The notes: generated by a model from the sequence alone, not told the origin. Positions 34,668 to 44,223 are shown, counted from the stretch's first letter. The stretch is DNA of 64,000 bases from JBEBVQ01 sp964527735 (GCA_964527735.1 CAZGPG010000007.1:83062-147061), one strand, 5' to 3'. Translations and numbers: made by a program.

Positions 34668-36518
34668 ATGCTGGCCAAACTGGCAGATGCTCCTTTCGAT
34701 GATCCGGACTGGCTGTATGAGATCAAATGGGACGGATACCGGGCTATTGCAGAGCTGAACGGACGTAATACCCGGTTTTATTCACGCAAGGGGATTTCAT
34801 TTGCCGAAGCGTACCCGGAGCTGTTTGCAGCACTCCGGAAAATAAAAAAACGGATGGTGCTGGACGGGGAGATCGTAGCCTTCGATGAGCATGGTATACC
34901 TGGCTTTCAACAGCTTCAGCAATACAGACAGCATAAAAATACACCACTGGTGTATTATGTGTTTGACATTTTGTACCTGAATGGAAAGTCTGTAAAAGAC
35001 AAGCCGCTGCCGGAAAGAAAGCAGCTGCTGCACAGTCTGTTGCCGGATAATGGATTGATCCGGTACTGTGACCATGTTACCGGCAGTGGGATTGATTTTT
35101 TCCAGGTGCTCCGGGAGAAAGGGTTGGAAGGTATGATCGCGAAAAGGGCAGACAGCACTTATCATGAAGGCGCACGCAACGGCGCATGGCTGAAGGTAAA
35201 GCATGTGCTTACCGGCGAAGCTGTGATTGCCGGTTATACCGAACCGCGCGGTGGCAGGGCATACTTCGGAGCGCTTGTACTGGGAGCTTACGAACGCGGG
35301 GAACTGACTTATATTGGTCATACGGGTACCGGATTCAGCAACAAGACGCTCAAAGAAGTGTTTGCCCGGATGCAGCCTCTGATAACAGACGTCAACCCGT
35401 TTGGGAAAAAAGTGCGGTTGAATATGCCTGTTACCTGGGTGAAACCGAAACTGGTATCCCAGCTTAAATATACAGAGGTGACAGAAGACGGCAGCTGGCG
35501 TCATCCCGTTTTTTTGGGATTACGCGAAGACAAGTTGCCGGAGCAGGTACATACTGAAGCTCCCGTTGCTCCGCAAGCAGCGGAGCCGGTGGTGATACAA
35601 AAAAACGAAGCTATGAAACAGAAAGCCACAGGCAGCAGGAAAGTGCGTATTACAAACCCCGATAAGATATACTGGCCGGAAGAAGGGTATACGAAAGGGG
35701 ATATGATCGATTATTACAATGCCGTATACAAGTATATCATTCCGCACCTGAAAGGGCGGCCACAATCCCTGAAGCGCAATCCGGACGGCATTGACAGGAA
35801 AGGGTTCTTCCACAAAGATGCCGGAGAGCAGGCCCCCGACTGGATGGAGACGTACCCGGTCTGGTCGGAGTCATCGGAGAAGACGGTTGACTACCTGGTA
35901 TGTAACAATAAATCGTCGCTGCAATACATGGCCAACCTCGGCTGCATTGAGCTGAATCCCTGGCATTCCCGCACGGCAAAGCCGGATCATCCTGATTATC
36001 TTGTTATGGACCTCGACCCTTCGGAGAAGAATACTTTTAGCCAGGTAACAGAATGTGCCAGGGTCATTAAAGAGATCTTCGATAGAGCGGGGGCAGACTG
36101 CTATTGCAAAACATCCGGAGCGACCGGTCTGCACGTGTACGTGCCGCTGGGTGCGAAATATGACTACACCCAGGCCCGCAGCTTTGCAGAGTTGATCGCA
36201 CGGCTGGCACTCGAGCAACTGCCTGATATCACCACGATGGAACGTTCGTTATCTAAGAGAAGCAAAAGCCATATCTACCTCGACTATCTCCAGAATAAAT
36301 CCGGGGCTACCCTGGCTTGTGCTTACAGCCTGCGCCCGCGTCCCGGAGCGCCCGTATCTACCCCGCTGGAATGGAAAGAAGTGAAAAGCAGTCTTGATCC
36401 GTTGCAGTTCAATATCAGGAATACCTTGAAAAGACTGGAGCGAAAAGGAGATCTGTTTGCACCCGTGCTGCGCAGGGGCATTAATATGAAAAAAGCACTG
36501 GAAAATCTTTCTGCGTAG
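34668..36518 (+). CDS. ligD: LigD ATP-dependent DNA ligase-polymerase part
   Basis: A 616-residue product. The first half is the ATP-dependent ligase: the adenylated lysine motif EIKWDGYRA (about 20-28), RFYSRKG, LDGEIVAFDE, GLEGMIAKRADSTYHEGAR, AWLKVK, and an OB-fold with EPRGGRAYFGALVLGAY. The second half, from about 325, is the primase-polymerase: KVRITNPDKIYWPEEGYTKGDMIDYY, PDYLVMDLDPSEKN with the catalytic Asp pair, and SGATGLHVYVPL. With Ku it repairs double-strand breaks. The ATG at 34668 gives MLAKLADAPFDD, but in normal LigD this follows directly on a linker from PE. The open frame continues upstream to the A9G run. Confidence 0.93.
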   Translation: MLAKLADAPFDDPDWLYEIKWDGYRAIAELNGRNTRFYSRKGISFAEAYPELFAALRKIKKRMVLDGEIVAFDEHGIPGFQQLQQYRQHKNTPLVYYVFDILYLNGKSVKDKPLPERKQLLHSLLPDNGLIRYCDHVTGSGIDFFQVLREKGLEGMIAKRADSTYHEGARNGAWLKVKHVLTGEAVIAGYTEPRGGRAYFGALVLGAYERGELTYIGHTGTGFSNKTLKEVFARMQPLITDVNPFGKKVRLNMPVTWVKPKLVSQLKYTEVTEDGSWRHPVFLGLREDKLPEQVHTEAPVAPQAAEPVVIQKNEAMKQKATGSRKVRITNPDKIYWPEEGYTKGDMIDYYNAVYKYIIPHLKGRPQSLKRNPDGIDRKGFFHKDAGEQAPDWMETYPVWSESSEKTVDYLVCNNKSSLQYMANLGCIELNPWHSRTAKPDHPDYLVMDLDPSEKNTFSQVTECARVIKEIFDRAGADCYCKTSGATGLHVYVPLGAKYDYTQARSFAELIARLALEQLPDITTMERSLSKRSKSHIYLDYLQNKSGATLACAYSLRPRPGAPVSTPLEWKEVKSSLDPLQFNIRNTLKRLERKGDLFAPVLRRGINMKKALENLSA

Positions 36519-36728
36519 CGGGTGTTTCATTCATTCTGGCTGGCAGACATGTTGCGGCATCACAGTTATTGCAAAGATTGGCCTGTGATGCCTTATGCCG
36601 TCTTCCACAATATCCCTAAATGGGGAAGAATCGGCAAAATCATCCGGCTTCAGGTGAGTGTTAACTATTAAACTAAGATCATCAATACAATATCCGGCCT
36701 CGGGCATAAAAGTTATATCAGTTTTGGT

Positions 36729-38357
36729 ATGACGGATATTTCAAACGACTACCGCTGGTGGCAGACCGGTGTGATTTATCAGGTCTACCCCCGTTCATTT
36801 CAGGATACCGATGAGAATGGGGTAGGTGATATAAAAGGTATTATCAACCGCCTGGATTACCTGTCCTGGCTGGGTGTACAGGCGATATGGGTGTCGCCGG
36901 TATACCCTTCTCCTATGGCCGATTTTGGTTATGACATCTCCGATTATCAGGGTATCGATCTCCTCTTTGGTTCCGAAGCTGATTTTGATCAGCTTATCGA
37001 AGAAGTGCATCAACGAAGTATGAAGCTCATCCTTGATCTCGTGCCCAATCATACCTCTGATCTGCATCCGTGGTTCGAGGCGTCACGTGTATCGAAAAAT
37101 AACGATAAAAGGGACTGGTATATCTGGCAGGATGGAACGCCCGGCATTCCTCCCAACAACTGGCTGGCGGCTTTTGGCGGCAGCGGTTGGGAGTGGGACG
37201 AAAAAACAGGGCAGTATTATTTTCATTCCTTCCTGAAAGAACAGCCCGATCTCAACTGGCGGAACCCACAGGTCAGAGAAGCGGTGTATGATGTGATGCG
37301 TTTTTGGCTTGATAAGGGTGTAGACGGATTCCGGATCGATGTGCTCTGGCATCTGATAAAAGACAAGCAATTGAGAGACAATCCGCCGAATCCGGCATAT
37401 GAGCCGCACATGGCTACGTACGATCAGTTGCTGCCTGTTTTTTCTACCGACCAGCCGGAGGTGCAGGATATTGTGCAGGAGATGAGGCGTGTAATGGATG
37501 AGTATAACGACCGTATGATGATCGGAGAGGTATATCTGCCGGTCGATAAGCTGATCACTTATTATGGCCCGCAAAACAACGGCGCTCATTTGCCTTTTAA
37601 CTTTCAGCTCATTTTCATGCCCTGGGATGCAAGGCGAATAGCATTGGCCATAGACGAATACGAATCTTTTTTGCCTCAGAATGCATGGCCCAATTGGGTG
37701 CTGGGCAATCATGATCAGCCCCGTCTGGCCAGCAGGCTGGGCAGAGAGCAGGCTAAGGTGGCGGCGATACTGCTGCTTACGCTGCGGGGTACGCCGACAT
37801 TATATTATGGAGATGAAATCGGCATGGTGGATGTGCCGGTAGCCAAAGATCAGATTAAAGACCCGGTGGGGCTTAATATGCCCGATAAAAGCCTCAGCCG
37901 CGACCCCGCGAGAACACCCATGCAATGGGATGATACGGAGTATGCCGGCTTTAGCCGCCGAAAGACCTGGCTCCCGGTGGCAAAAAACTATAAGCTGAAT
38001 AACGTGGCCCGGCAGACGGAAGACCGCTATTCATTACTGTGGCTGTACAGAAGATTAATAGTATTGAGGCAAAAGGAGCCATCCCTGACAATAGGCAGTT
38101 ACAGGTCGCTGCACCACGATAATCAGGCCCTTGCATTCATAAGGCGGCATCATGAAAATGATTGTTTTCTGATAATACTCAACCTTAGCCACAGGCCCTG
38201 TTGCTTTGAGAGCAAACAGCTGCATCTGCAAGGCATTATTGAAGTAGCTACCGATCCTGATCTGGAAGGCATTGAAGTGGAAAATTCCATAAACCTGTAC
38301 GGCGACGAAGGGGTGGTGATAAGACTTAAAAATACGACGCAGCATGACAGGAGTTGA
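36729..38357 (+). CDS. GH13 alpha-glucosidase / oligo-1,6-glucosidase-like enzyme
   Basis: A 542-residue cytoplasmic GH13 enzyme hydrolysing alpha-glucosidic bonds of short oligosaccharides. It has a TIM barrel with VIYQVYPRSFQDTDENGVGD, DLVPNHTSD (region I), GVDGFRIDVLWH (region II, nucleophile Asp near residue 202), MMIGEVYLP (region III, acid/base Glu) and VLGNHDQPR (region IV Asp). The DGFRID and QPDLNWRNP signature points to alpha-glucosidase/isomaltase rather than amylase. The gene overlaps the treZ start by 14 bases, so both are in one operon, consistent with use of trehalose or maltodextrins. Confidence 0.9.
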   Translation: MTDISNDYRWWQTGVIYQVYPRSFQDTDENGVGDIKGIINRLDYLSWLGVQAIWVSPVYPSPMADFGYDISDYQGIDLLFGSEADFDQLIEEVHQRSMKLILDLVPNHTSDLHPWFEASRVSKNNDKRDWYIWQDGTPGIPPNNWLAAFGGSGWEWDEKTGQYYFHSFLKEQPDLNWRNPQVREAVYDVMRFWLDKGVDGFRIDVLWHLIKDKQLRDNPPNPAYEPHMATYDQLLPVFSTDQPEVQDIVQEMRRVMDEYNDRMMIGEVYLPVDKLITYYGPQNNGAHLPFNFQLIFMPWDARRIALAIDEYESFLPQNAWPNWVLGNHDQPRLASRLGREQAKVAAILLLTLRGTPTLYYGDEIGMVDVPVAKDQIKDPVGLNMPDKSLSRDPARTPMQWDDTEYAGFSRRKTWLPVAKNYKLNNVARQTEDRYSLLWLYRRLIVLRQKEPSLTIGSYRSLHHDNQALAFIRRHHENDCFLIILNLSHRPCCFESKQLHLQGIIEVATDPDLEGIEVENSINLYGDEGVVIRLKNTTQHDRS

Positions 38358-40170
38358 ATATAAAGCCGATGGCAAATGCGTATTCACCGTTTGGGCGCCT
38401 GAGCACGAAACGATGATCCTGCATTTGTTGTACCCGGAAACGGCCAGAATTTCCATGGAAAAGGATGCATTCGGATACTGGAAGGCGGAGCTGAATGATA
38501 TTCGTCCCGGCACAAGGTATATGTACGGCCCGGATGCCGCAACTGCCTATCCCGATCCTGCCTCGTTTTATCAGCCTGATGGTGTGCATGAATCTTCGGA
38601 GGTCATAGATCATCATGCCTTTCGATGGACGGACAGGGAGTGGAAGGGTATGGCATTGAAGGAACTGATCCTGTATGAGCTGCACGTAGGCACATTTACA
38701 GAGGAAGGAACTTTTGATGCGATCATCCCGCGGCTCGATGAGTTGAAAGATACGGGTATCAATGCCATTGAGCTGATGCCGGTAGCACAGTTTCCGGGCG
38801 CGAGGAACTGGGGATACGATGGTGTCTATCCCTATGCTGTGCAAAACTCCTATGGCGGTCCCAATGGGCTGAAGCGGCTTGTGGATGCCTGCCATGCAAA
38901 AGGGATTTCGGTCTTCCTGGATGTGGTGTACAATCACTTCGGACCTGAAGGTAATTACATCAGTAAATTCGGGCCATATTTCACGGAAAAATACAGCACG
39001 CCGTGGGGAGACGCAATAAACCTGGACGAGGAATGGGCTGACGGTGTTCGCGAGTATCTGATCGGCAATATCCTGTCCTGGTTTCAACAGTACCATATGG
39101 ACGGCTTGCGGCTGGATGCCGTCCATACCATTTTTGATTCGAGCGCCATAAACATTTGGGAGCAGGTACATCAGGAGGTGAAAATACTGGAACGGAAGCT
39201 GGGCCGGCCATTAAGCCTTGTTGCCGAAAGCGATCTCAACAGTCCTAAGATAACCAGCAGTCCGGAAGTTGGCGGACATGGGTTGGATGCACAATGGCTG
39301 GATGATTTTCACCATGCGCTTTATACGATTGTCAATCCTGAGGATAACGATCGTTATGCCGATTTCGGCAGTATGGAGCAACTGGCGAAAGCGTATACAG
39401 AAGGCTTTGTATTGAGCGGAGCATTCTCGGAGTCCCGTAAGAGAAAATTCGGCAGGTCTTCAAAAGGTGTGCCCGGCGATCAATTTATAGCCTTCAATCA
39501 GAATCACGACCAGGCAGGAAACAGAGCGCGAGGTGAACGGCTCGGTATGCTGGTAGATTTCGAACGCCAGAAGCTGGCAGCAGCGGCGCTATTGCTTTCA
39601 CCTTATGTACCTATGCTCTTTATGGGCGAAGAGTATGGGGAGGATAATCCCTTCTTTTATTTTGTCAGCCATTCGGATGAGGAGTTGATAGAAGCTGTGA
39701 GAAAAAGCCGGCAACAGGATTTTATAAAATACAATTGGGGAGTAGATCCTCCCGATCCTCAGGGGATATCGGTATTTAACCAGTCGAAAATCAGTTGGCA
39801 AAAGCGGGGCCAGGGCGATTATGTGGTAATGCACAATTGGTTTAAAGAGCTTATCCGCATCCGGAAAAGCAATGCATGCCTGAGCAATTTTGACAAATCG
39901 GGAACCACAGCCGAGGCGATCAGCGATCATGTGTTGCTGTTAAAAAGAAGTAGCGCCGACCTGCGACAGGAATTGCTCTGTCTTTTTAACTTCGGGGAAG
40001 GCGAAGCCCAATATAATCTCCCCGGGCACAGCATCAGCAAGATATTGGATTCCGGGGATAGCCGATGGCAGCCGGGTTCGGCTGCTGCGTCACCAGCAAG
40101 CAGCTATGATCTGCCGGAGTTGACATTGAAGCCTGTAACGGTTGTAGTATATGAGAGAAATCTGAAATGA
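38344..40170 (+). CDS. treZ: Malto-oligosyltrehalose trehalohydrolase TreZ
   Basis: A 608-residue GH13 enzyme that releases trehalose from maltooligosyl trehalose, normally the second step of the TreY-TreZ pathway. An N-terminal E-set domain (VFTVWAPEHETMILHL, about 12-30; GTRYMYGPDAATAYPDPAS) is followed by the barrel: ELHVGTFTEEGTFDA, DVVYNHFGPEGNY (region I), GLRLDAVHTIFD (region II nucleophile), LVAESDLNSPK (region III) and NQNHDQAGNRA (region IV). The GNYISKFGPYFTEKYSTPWGDAIN segment is the TreZ hallmark. TreY is not in the window. The gene ends directly at a perfect terminator hairpin. Confidence 0.92.
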   Translation: MTGVEYKADGKCVFTVWAPEHETMILHLLYPETARISMEKDAFGYWKAELNDIRPGTRYMYGPDAATAYPDPASFYQPDGVHESSEVIDHHAFRWTDREWKGMALKELILYELHVGTFTEEGTFDAIIPRLDELKDTGINAIELMPVAQFPGARNWGYDGVYPYAVQNSYGGPNGLKRLVDACHAKGISVFLDVVYNHFGPEGNYISKFGPYFTEKYSTPWGDAINLDEEWADGVREYLIGNILSWFQQYHMDGLRLDAVHTIFDSSAINIWEQVHQEVKILERKLGRPLSLVAESDLNSPKITSSPEVGGHGLDAQWLDDFHHALYTIVNPEDNDRYADFGSMEQLAKAYTEGFVLSGAFSESRKRKFGRSSKGVPGDQFIAFNQNHDQAGNRARGERLGMLVDFERQKLAAAALLLSPYVPMLFMGEEYGEDNPFFYFVSHSDEELIEAVRKSRQQDFIKYNWGVDPPDPQGISVFNQSKISWQKRGQGDYVVMHNWFKELIRIRKSNACLSNFDKSGTTAEAISDHVLLLKRSSADLRQELLCLFNFGEGEAQYNLPGHSISKILDSGDSRWQPGSAAASPASSYDLPELTLKPVTVVVYERNLK

Positions 40171-40196
40171 AAAAGCCCGGCATTAACCGGGCTTTT
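40171..40196. terminator. Perfect 10-bp terminator between treZ and the initiator tRNA
   Basis: AAAAGCCCGG, loop CATTAA, then CCGGGCTTTT. It starts right after the treZ stop codon and can terminate both treZ and the convergent tRNA gene. Confidence 0.92.
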
Positions 40197-40197
40197 G

Positions 40198-40269
<72 letters not shown>

Positions 40270-40373
40270 ATGAGGTTGCAAAGGTAAGACAACTATTCCG
40301 AACTACAATGGCTTATCCTGATTTATTTCTTAAAGGTTTACTAAATCCTGATACACACCGTAATTTTACACGC

Positions 40374-41258
40374 ATGACGGCACAACACAAGGCTGGGTTT
40401 GTAAACATTTTCGGTTTACCTAACGCCGGCAAATCGACTTTGATGAATGCGCTGCTTGGCGAACAACTGGTGATCACATCGCACAAAGTGCAGACTACCC
40501 GGCATCGCATAGCCGGCATCCTTACAGAGCCGGACTACCAGATCGTTTTTTCTGATACGCCCGGTATCGTGGAGCCCAAATACAAACTCCACCAGAAAAT
40601 GATGCAGCATGTGAAGAGTGCGCTCGAAGATGCAGATGTGGCGCTGCTGATGCACGATATTACACTGCCGGTGGCCGACCTTGAGGTCATAGCCGGAATG
40701 CTGAAGCTGAAAGTGCCGGTGATCCTCCTGCTGAACAAGGCGGATCTTGTAAAAGACCCGAAGGAAGTGAAATTGCTGGAGGAAACCTTCCGCAGGCAAT
40801 TCCCGGACTGGGATATACTATCTGTCTCTGCAAAGCAACAGACCGCCACGGATAAGATAATCCCCCTGATCCTGAAATGCCTTCCTGAAGCGCCTCCGTA
40901 CTATCCTGACGACCGTATCTCCGACCGCCCGGTACGTTTCTTTGTCAGCGAGCTGATCCGGGAACAGATATATAATCTCTACCACGAGGAAATTCCGTAT
41001 CACACGGCTGTGATCATCCAGTCATTCGAAGAAAAAGCCAGTCTGCATGTGATCAAGGCGGAAATTATCGTAGGCCGTGAAACCCAGAAGATCATCATGA
41101 TCGGCAAAGGCGGCAGCATGATCAAGCAACTTGGTATTAATGCACGCAAAAAGATAGAGGCTTTCCTCGATAAAAAAGTGCACCTGGAGCTATTTATAAA
41201 AGTGCGTCCCAAATGGCGGGATAACGAAAACTACCTCAGGGAATATGGATACAACTGA
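40374..41258 (+). CDS. era: GTPase Era
   Basis: A 294-residue ribosome-biogenesis GTPase that binds 16S rRNA near its 3' end. The G domain has GLPNAGKSTLMNALLG (G1, about 14-29), a switch region with TTRHRIAGI, DTPGI (G3), NKAD (G4) and SAK (G5). The KH domain at the C-terminus contains IIVGRETQKIIMIGKGGSMIKQLGINARKKIE. I used the ATG at 40374 rather than 40308, because it gives the standard length and lies five bases after a TAATTTTA promoter-like element. The gene overlaps the next gene by 14 bases. Confidence 0.97.
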   Translation: MTAQHKAGFVNIFGLPNAGKSTLMNALLGEQLVITSHKVQTTRHRIAGILTEPDYQIVFSDTPGIVEPKYKLHQKMMQHVKSALEDADVALLMHDITLPVADLEVIAGMLKLKVPVILLLNKADLVKDPKEVKLLEETFRRQFPDWDILSVSAKQQTATDKIIPLILKCLPEAPPYYPDDRISDRPVRFFVSELIREQIYNLYHEEIPYHTAVIIQSFEEKASLHVIKAEIIVGRETQKIIMIGKGGSMIKQLGINARKKIEAFLDKKVHLELFIKVRPKWRDNENYLREYGYN

Positions 41259-42159
41259 TGTCAATACAGAGATGAGGTTTGAAATCCCTATTCAACCAGT
41301 ACACACTGAAATCGCAACCCGTAACGGTATCCGGTTGGATATGCTGCGGCTCGATAAGACGGACCGGATAGTATCGGGTAATAAATGGTTCAAGCTGATC
41401 CGAAACCTGCAGGCCGCGCGTGCCGGTGGATATCGTACCTTGCTCAGCTTTGGCGGTCCCTGGTCGAACCATCTGGTGGCGATGGCCGCCGCGGCACAAG
41501 ATGCCGGTTTTGCTTCTGTAGGGATAGTGCGCGGGCTTCATTTCACAGATAATTATACATCTTCTTTGGACCGGTGTGCTGATATGGGAATGCAGCTCCG
41601 TTTTCTTTCCCGTGAAGCATATGCCCTGAAAGATGACCCTGTTTTCCTGGAGGGGCTGCGCCGGGAGTGGGATGATCCGTATATCATTCCCGAAGGCGGC
41701 GCAAACCGGGAGGGCAGGGAAGGCGCCGGCCTGATAGCACCATACATCCCTGCACATTACACGCATATCTGCCTTTCTGCGGGCACCGGTACGACCCTGG
41801 CGGGCTTAAGGGAGAAATTGCCGGTGGCGCAGCAGATCATCGGGTTTGTGCCGATGAAGCAGGGGCGTTATCTTGAACCGGTCATAACAGAGTGGCTTTC
41901 GCCGGAGCAGAACCGGAACTGGTCGTTGACGGATACATATCATTTCGGCGGGTTCGGAAAAGTGACCATACCGCTGCGGGAATGGATGCAGCAATTTTAC
42001 CAGACGCATGGCATCCCGCTGGATCGTGTTTATACGGCCAAGATGATGTATGGAGTGACGGATATGATAGCGCAGGGCGCTTTTCCTGATGGGGCGCAGA
42101 TATTATGTATCCATACCGGCGGGTTGCAGGGGAATTCAGGGATGAATATTGAAGGATGA
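41245..42159 (+). CDS. PLP-dependent D-cysteine desulfhydrase / ACC deaminase-like enzyme
   Basis: A 304-residue fold-type II PLP enzyme of the D-cysteine desulfhydrase/1-aminocyclopropane-1-carboxylate deaminase family. The PLP lysine is in SGNKWFKLIRNL (about 44-55), followed by LLSFGGPWSNHLVA, which holds the cofactor phosphate neighbourhood. IIPEGGANREGREGA and ICLSAGTGTTLAG form the substrate and phosphate loops. Sequence alone does not separate the two activities. The start overlaps the era end, so the two are co-transcribed. The last few residues after HTGGLQG are encoded within the left arm of a long palindromic repeat, suggesting the repeat altered the C-terminus. Confidence 0.87.
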   Translation: MDTTDVNTEMRFEIPIQPVHTEIATRNGIRLDMLRLDKTDRIVSGNKWFKLIRNLQAARAGGYRTLLSFGGPWSNHLVAMAAAAQDAGFASVGIVRGLHFTDNYTSSLDRCADMGMQLRFLSREAYALKDDPVFLEGLRREWDDPYIIPEGGANREGREGAGLIAPYIPAHYTHICLSAGTGTTLAGLREKLPVAQQIIGFVPMKQGRYLEPVITEWLSPEQNRNWSLTDTYHFGGFGKVTIPLREWMQQFYQTHGIPLDRVYTAKMMYGVTDMIAQGAFPDGAQILCIHTGGLQGNSGMNIEG

Positions 42160-42222
42160 GGATTGAAATAGGACGAATGATGGTTCGCTTATACTTCAAT
42201 CCTCAATATTCATCCCTGAATT
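42133..42222. repeat. Long hairpin made of two stacked stems, overlapping a coding end
   Basis: AATTCAGGGATGAATATT (42133-42150) pairs perfectly with 42205-42222, and inside it TGAGGATTGAA (42157-42167) pairs with 42195-42205. The words recall GGATTGA/ATTCATCC repeats. The left arm contains the last codons and stop of the D-cysteine desulfhydrase gene; the right arm ends 20 bases before the next start. Confidence 0.8.
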
Positions 42223-42241
42223 TCGTTACTTTGTGACCGTT

Positions 42242-43396
42242 ATGAAAATAGCAGGAATTTGTTTCAGCCTTTTTTTTCTGTCGTTGTTTGCCCGGGCGAC
42301 TCCCGACAGCAGCGGCTTGCGTATGAGCCTGCTCACTGTGGGGCCGGGACATGATGAAATATACGAACCGTTTGGCCATACCGGTATCCGGGTTATTGAT
42401 ACGCTCAACGGCACCGACTTGGTGTACAGCTACGGCAGCTTCAACTATACCGAGCCGAACTTCGAGCTGAAGTTCATGCGTGGCAAGCTGCTTTACTATA
42501 TGTCGGTATCGTCTTTCCGGGGCTTTGTGGAAGAATATGAGTATACCAACCGAAAAGTAGAAGAGCAGGTGTTCCTCCTGCAGGGATACGAAAAGCAGGA
42601 TATAAATGCCTTCCTGCAATATAACCTGCAGCCGGAAAATAAATACTACAAATACGATTTCCTGTTTGATAATTGCGCTACACGGGTGCGTGATGTGTTC
42701 CCGAAAACATTTGATGCCGCGTTTCAGTTCGGAAAGACATTACCGGCGGATGTCCGTATTACCTATCGCCAGATCATTAATCAGTACCTGTATGTGGAAC
42801 ATTTTGCCCGGTTTGGTATCAATATTCTGCTCGGATCCAGGATAGATAAAGTGATGAGTAGTGAGGATGCGATGTTTCTCCCGGATTTTCTCCGCGACGG
42901 ACTTAAGGGTGCGGCACTTTCCGGTAAGCCGGTTGCCGGCCCGGTGACTGTATTGCTCGATGGTTCCCATCCCGTACCTGCAGGAGTGAACGGAGGCTTG
43001 CTGGTGACCCTGGGGGTAATGCTGTTGACCATTGCCGGGCTCACGGTAAAGCGACTGCGGTTGCTTGGGCAGATCATGCAGGCATTGGTGCTGTTGGTGA
43101 CGGGGCTGCTGGGCTGCCTGATAATAGTCATGTGGCTGGGTACGGACCACCAGGCATGCCAGGAAAACCTGAATGTGCTTTGGGCATTACCTACCAGCCT
43201 GCTGCTGCTGTTCAGGCGGCGGCGTGTGGCGAAATATGTTGTTATCGCAATCCTGCTGCTGGTCACATCGCTTGTTTTGCACATATTGCGGGTGCAGGAA
43301 TTACCCTTATTTGAATTATGGCCGTGGCTGGTTTCTTTGCTGATGATTTATGGCGCGATTTATAGAAGCAGTAAACGGGAGGAGACGGCATCATGA
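42242..43396 (+). CDS. DUF4105 membrane protein
   Basis: A 384-residue protein. After a signal peptide (MKIAGICFSLFFLSLFARA), an N-terminal periplasmic domain of the DUF4105/Lnb type carries LLTVGPGHDEIYEPFGHTGIRV and YKYDFLFDNCATRVRD, whose His and Cys are the conserved features and suggest a papain-like (NlpC-like) fold. Four or five hydrophobic helices make up the C-terminal third (GLLVTLGVMLLTIAGLTV, MQALVLLVTGLLGCLIIVMWLG, LPLFELWPWLVSLLMIYGAIY). The start at 42242 was chosen over 42233 because it gives the proper signal peptide. The stop overlaps the next start by four bases (ATGA). Function unknown, likely envelope-related. Confidence 0.85.
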   Translation: MKIAGICFSLFFLSLFARATPDSSGLRMSLLTVGPGHDEIYEPFGHTGIRVIDTLNGTDLVYSYGSFNYTEPNFELKFMRGKLLYYMSVSSFRGFVEEYEYTNRKVEEQVFLLQGYEKQDINAFLQYNLQPENKYYKYDFLFDNCATRVRDVFPKTFDAAFQFGKTLPADVRITYRQIINQYLYVEHFARFGINILLGSRIDKVMSSEDAMFLPDFLRDGLKGAALSGKPVAGPVTVLLDGSHPVPAGVNGGLLVTLGVMLLTIAGLTVKRLRLLGQIMQALVLLVTGLLGCLIIVMWLGTDHQACQENLNVLWALPTSLLLLFRRRRVAKYVVIAILLLVTSLVLHILRVQELPLFELWPWLVSLLMIYGAIYRSSKREETAS

Positions 43397-44208
43397 CAGA
43401 AAGAAAACAGATCCGTACGGCGGCATTCCCGGCACTCTCCTGGCAGGAGACAGGGGAAGGTACGCCGCTAGTGCTCATACATGGCTTTCCTGAAAACGGA
43501 GATCTGTGGCAGCCGGTTATTCCGGCATTATCGGAACAGTTCAGACTGATCATCCCGGATCTCCCCGGGGCAGGGCAGAGCAGCAGACCCGCAGATGTAC
43601 CGCTCACGGTAGAGCTGATGGCAGACAGCATCCGGGAGATACTGGATGCCGGGGCAATTGACACTGCCGTTATAGCAGGTCATTCTATGGGTGGATACAC
43701 TGCATTCGCTTTTGCAGCCCTGCATCCCGACCGGGTACAGGGATTGTCGCTGGTGCATTCGCTGGCAAATGCGGATGACGAAGAGAAGAAAGAGGCACGG
43801 CGTAAGTCTGTTGCGCTGATCCGGAAGGGAGGTAAAGAGATTTTTGTGCGGCAAATGATTCCCGGTCTGTTTTCGGAATCTTTCAGGAAAGAACATCCGG
43901 ATGTGATCAGCACACAGATAGCACGCGCGTTGCAATTACACGATGAAGATATGATCGCTTTTTACGGAGCGATAGCGGCCCGGACAGACCGTACGGCAGT
44001 ATTGCAGGATGCCCGTTTCCCCATACAGTGGATCATTGGTGAAGAAGATATGGCCACACCTGCTGAAAAGGCCCTGCAGCAGGCGGGTCTTTCTGATGTG
44101 TCCTTTGTTCATGTGTATGCTGCATGTGCCCATATGAGTATGCTGGAGCAGCCGGAGCAGCTTGCTTCGGATATTGCGGGATTCGGCTCATACAGCCAAA
44201 ATCACTAA
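43393..44208 (+). CDS. Alpha/beta hydrolase
   Basis: A 271-residue alpha/beta hydrolase. The oxyanion-hole motif HGFPEN is at about 30-35, DLPGAGQSS is at about 56-64, and the nucleophile elbow GHSMGG has Ser near residue 98. The acid is probably in IIGEEDMATP and the catalytic His in AACAHMSMLEQPEQL. The lid region (about 130-190) is helical. It resembles esterases or haloperoxidase-like hydrolases; the substrate cannot be predicted. It is translationally coupled to the DUF4105 gene by the ATGA overlap. Confidence 0.9.
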   Translation: MTERKQIRTAAFPALSWQETGEGTPLVLIHGFPENGDLWQPVIPALSEQFRLIIPDLPGAGQSSRPADVPLTVELMADSIREILDAGAIDTAVIAGHSMGGYTAFAFAALHPDRVQGLSLVHSLANADDEEKKEARRKSVALIRKGGKEIFVRQMIPGLFSESFRKEHPDVISTQIARALQLHDEDMIAFYGAIAARTDRTAVLQDARFPIQWIIGEEDMATPAEKALQQAGLSDVSFVHVYAACAHMSMLEQPEQLASDIAGFGSYSQNH

Positions 44209-44223
44209 CTTAGTATGTGAGAG

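Noticed and set aside
38326..39171. 281-codon open frame on the minus strand
   Set aside because: Opposite treZ, whose motifs are complete in the plus frame.
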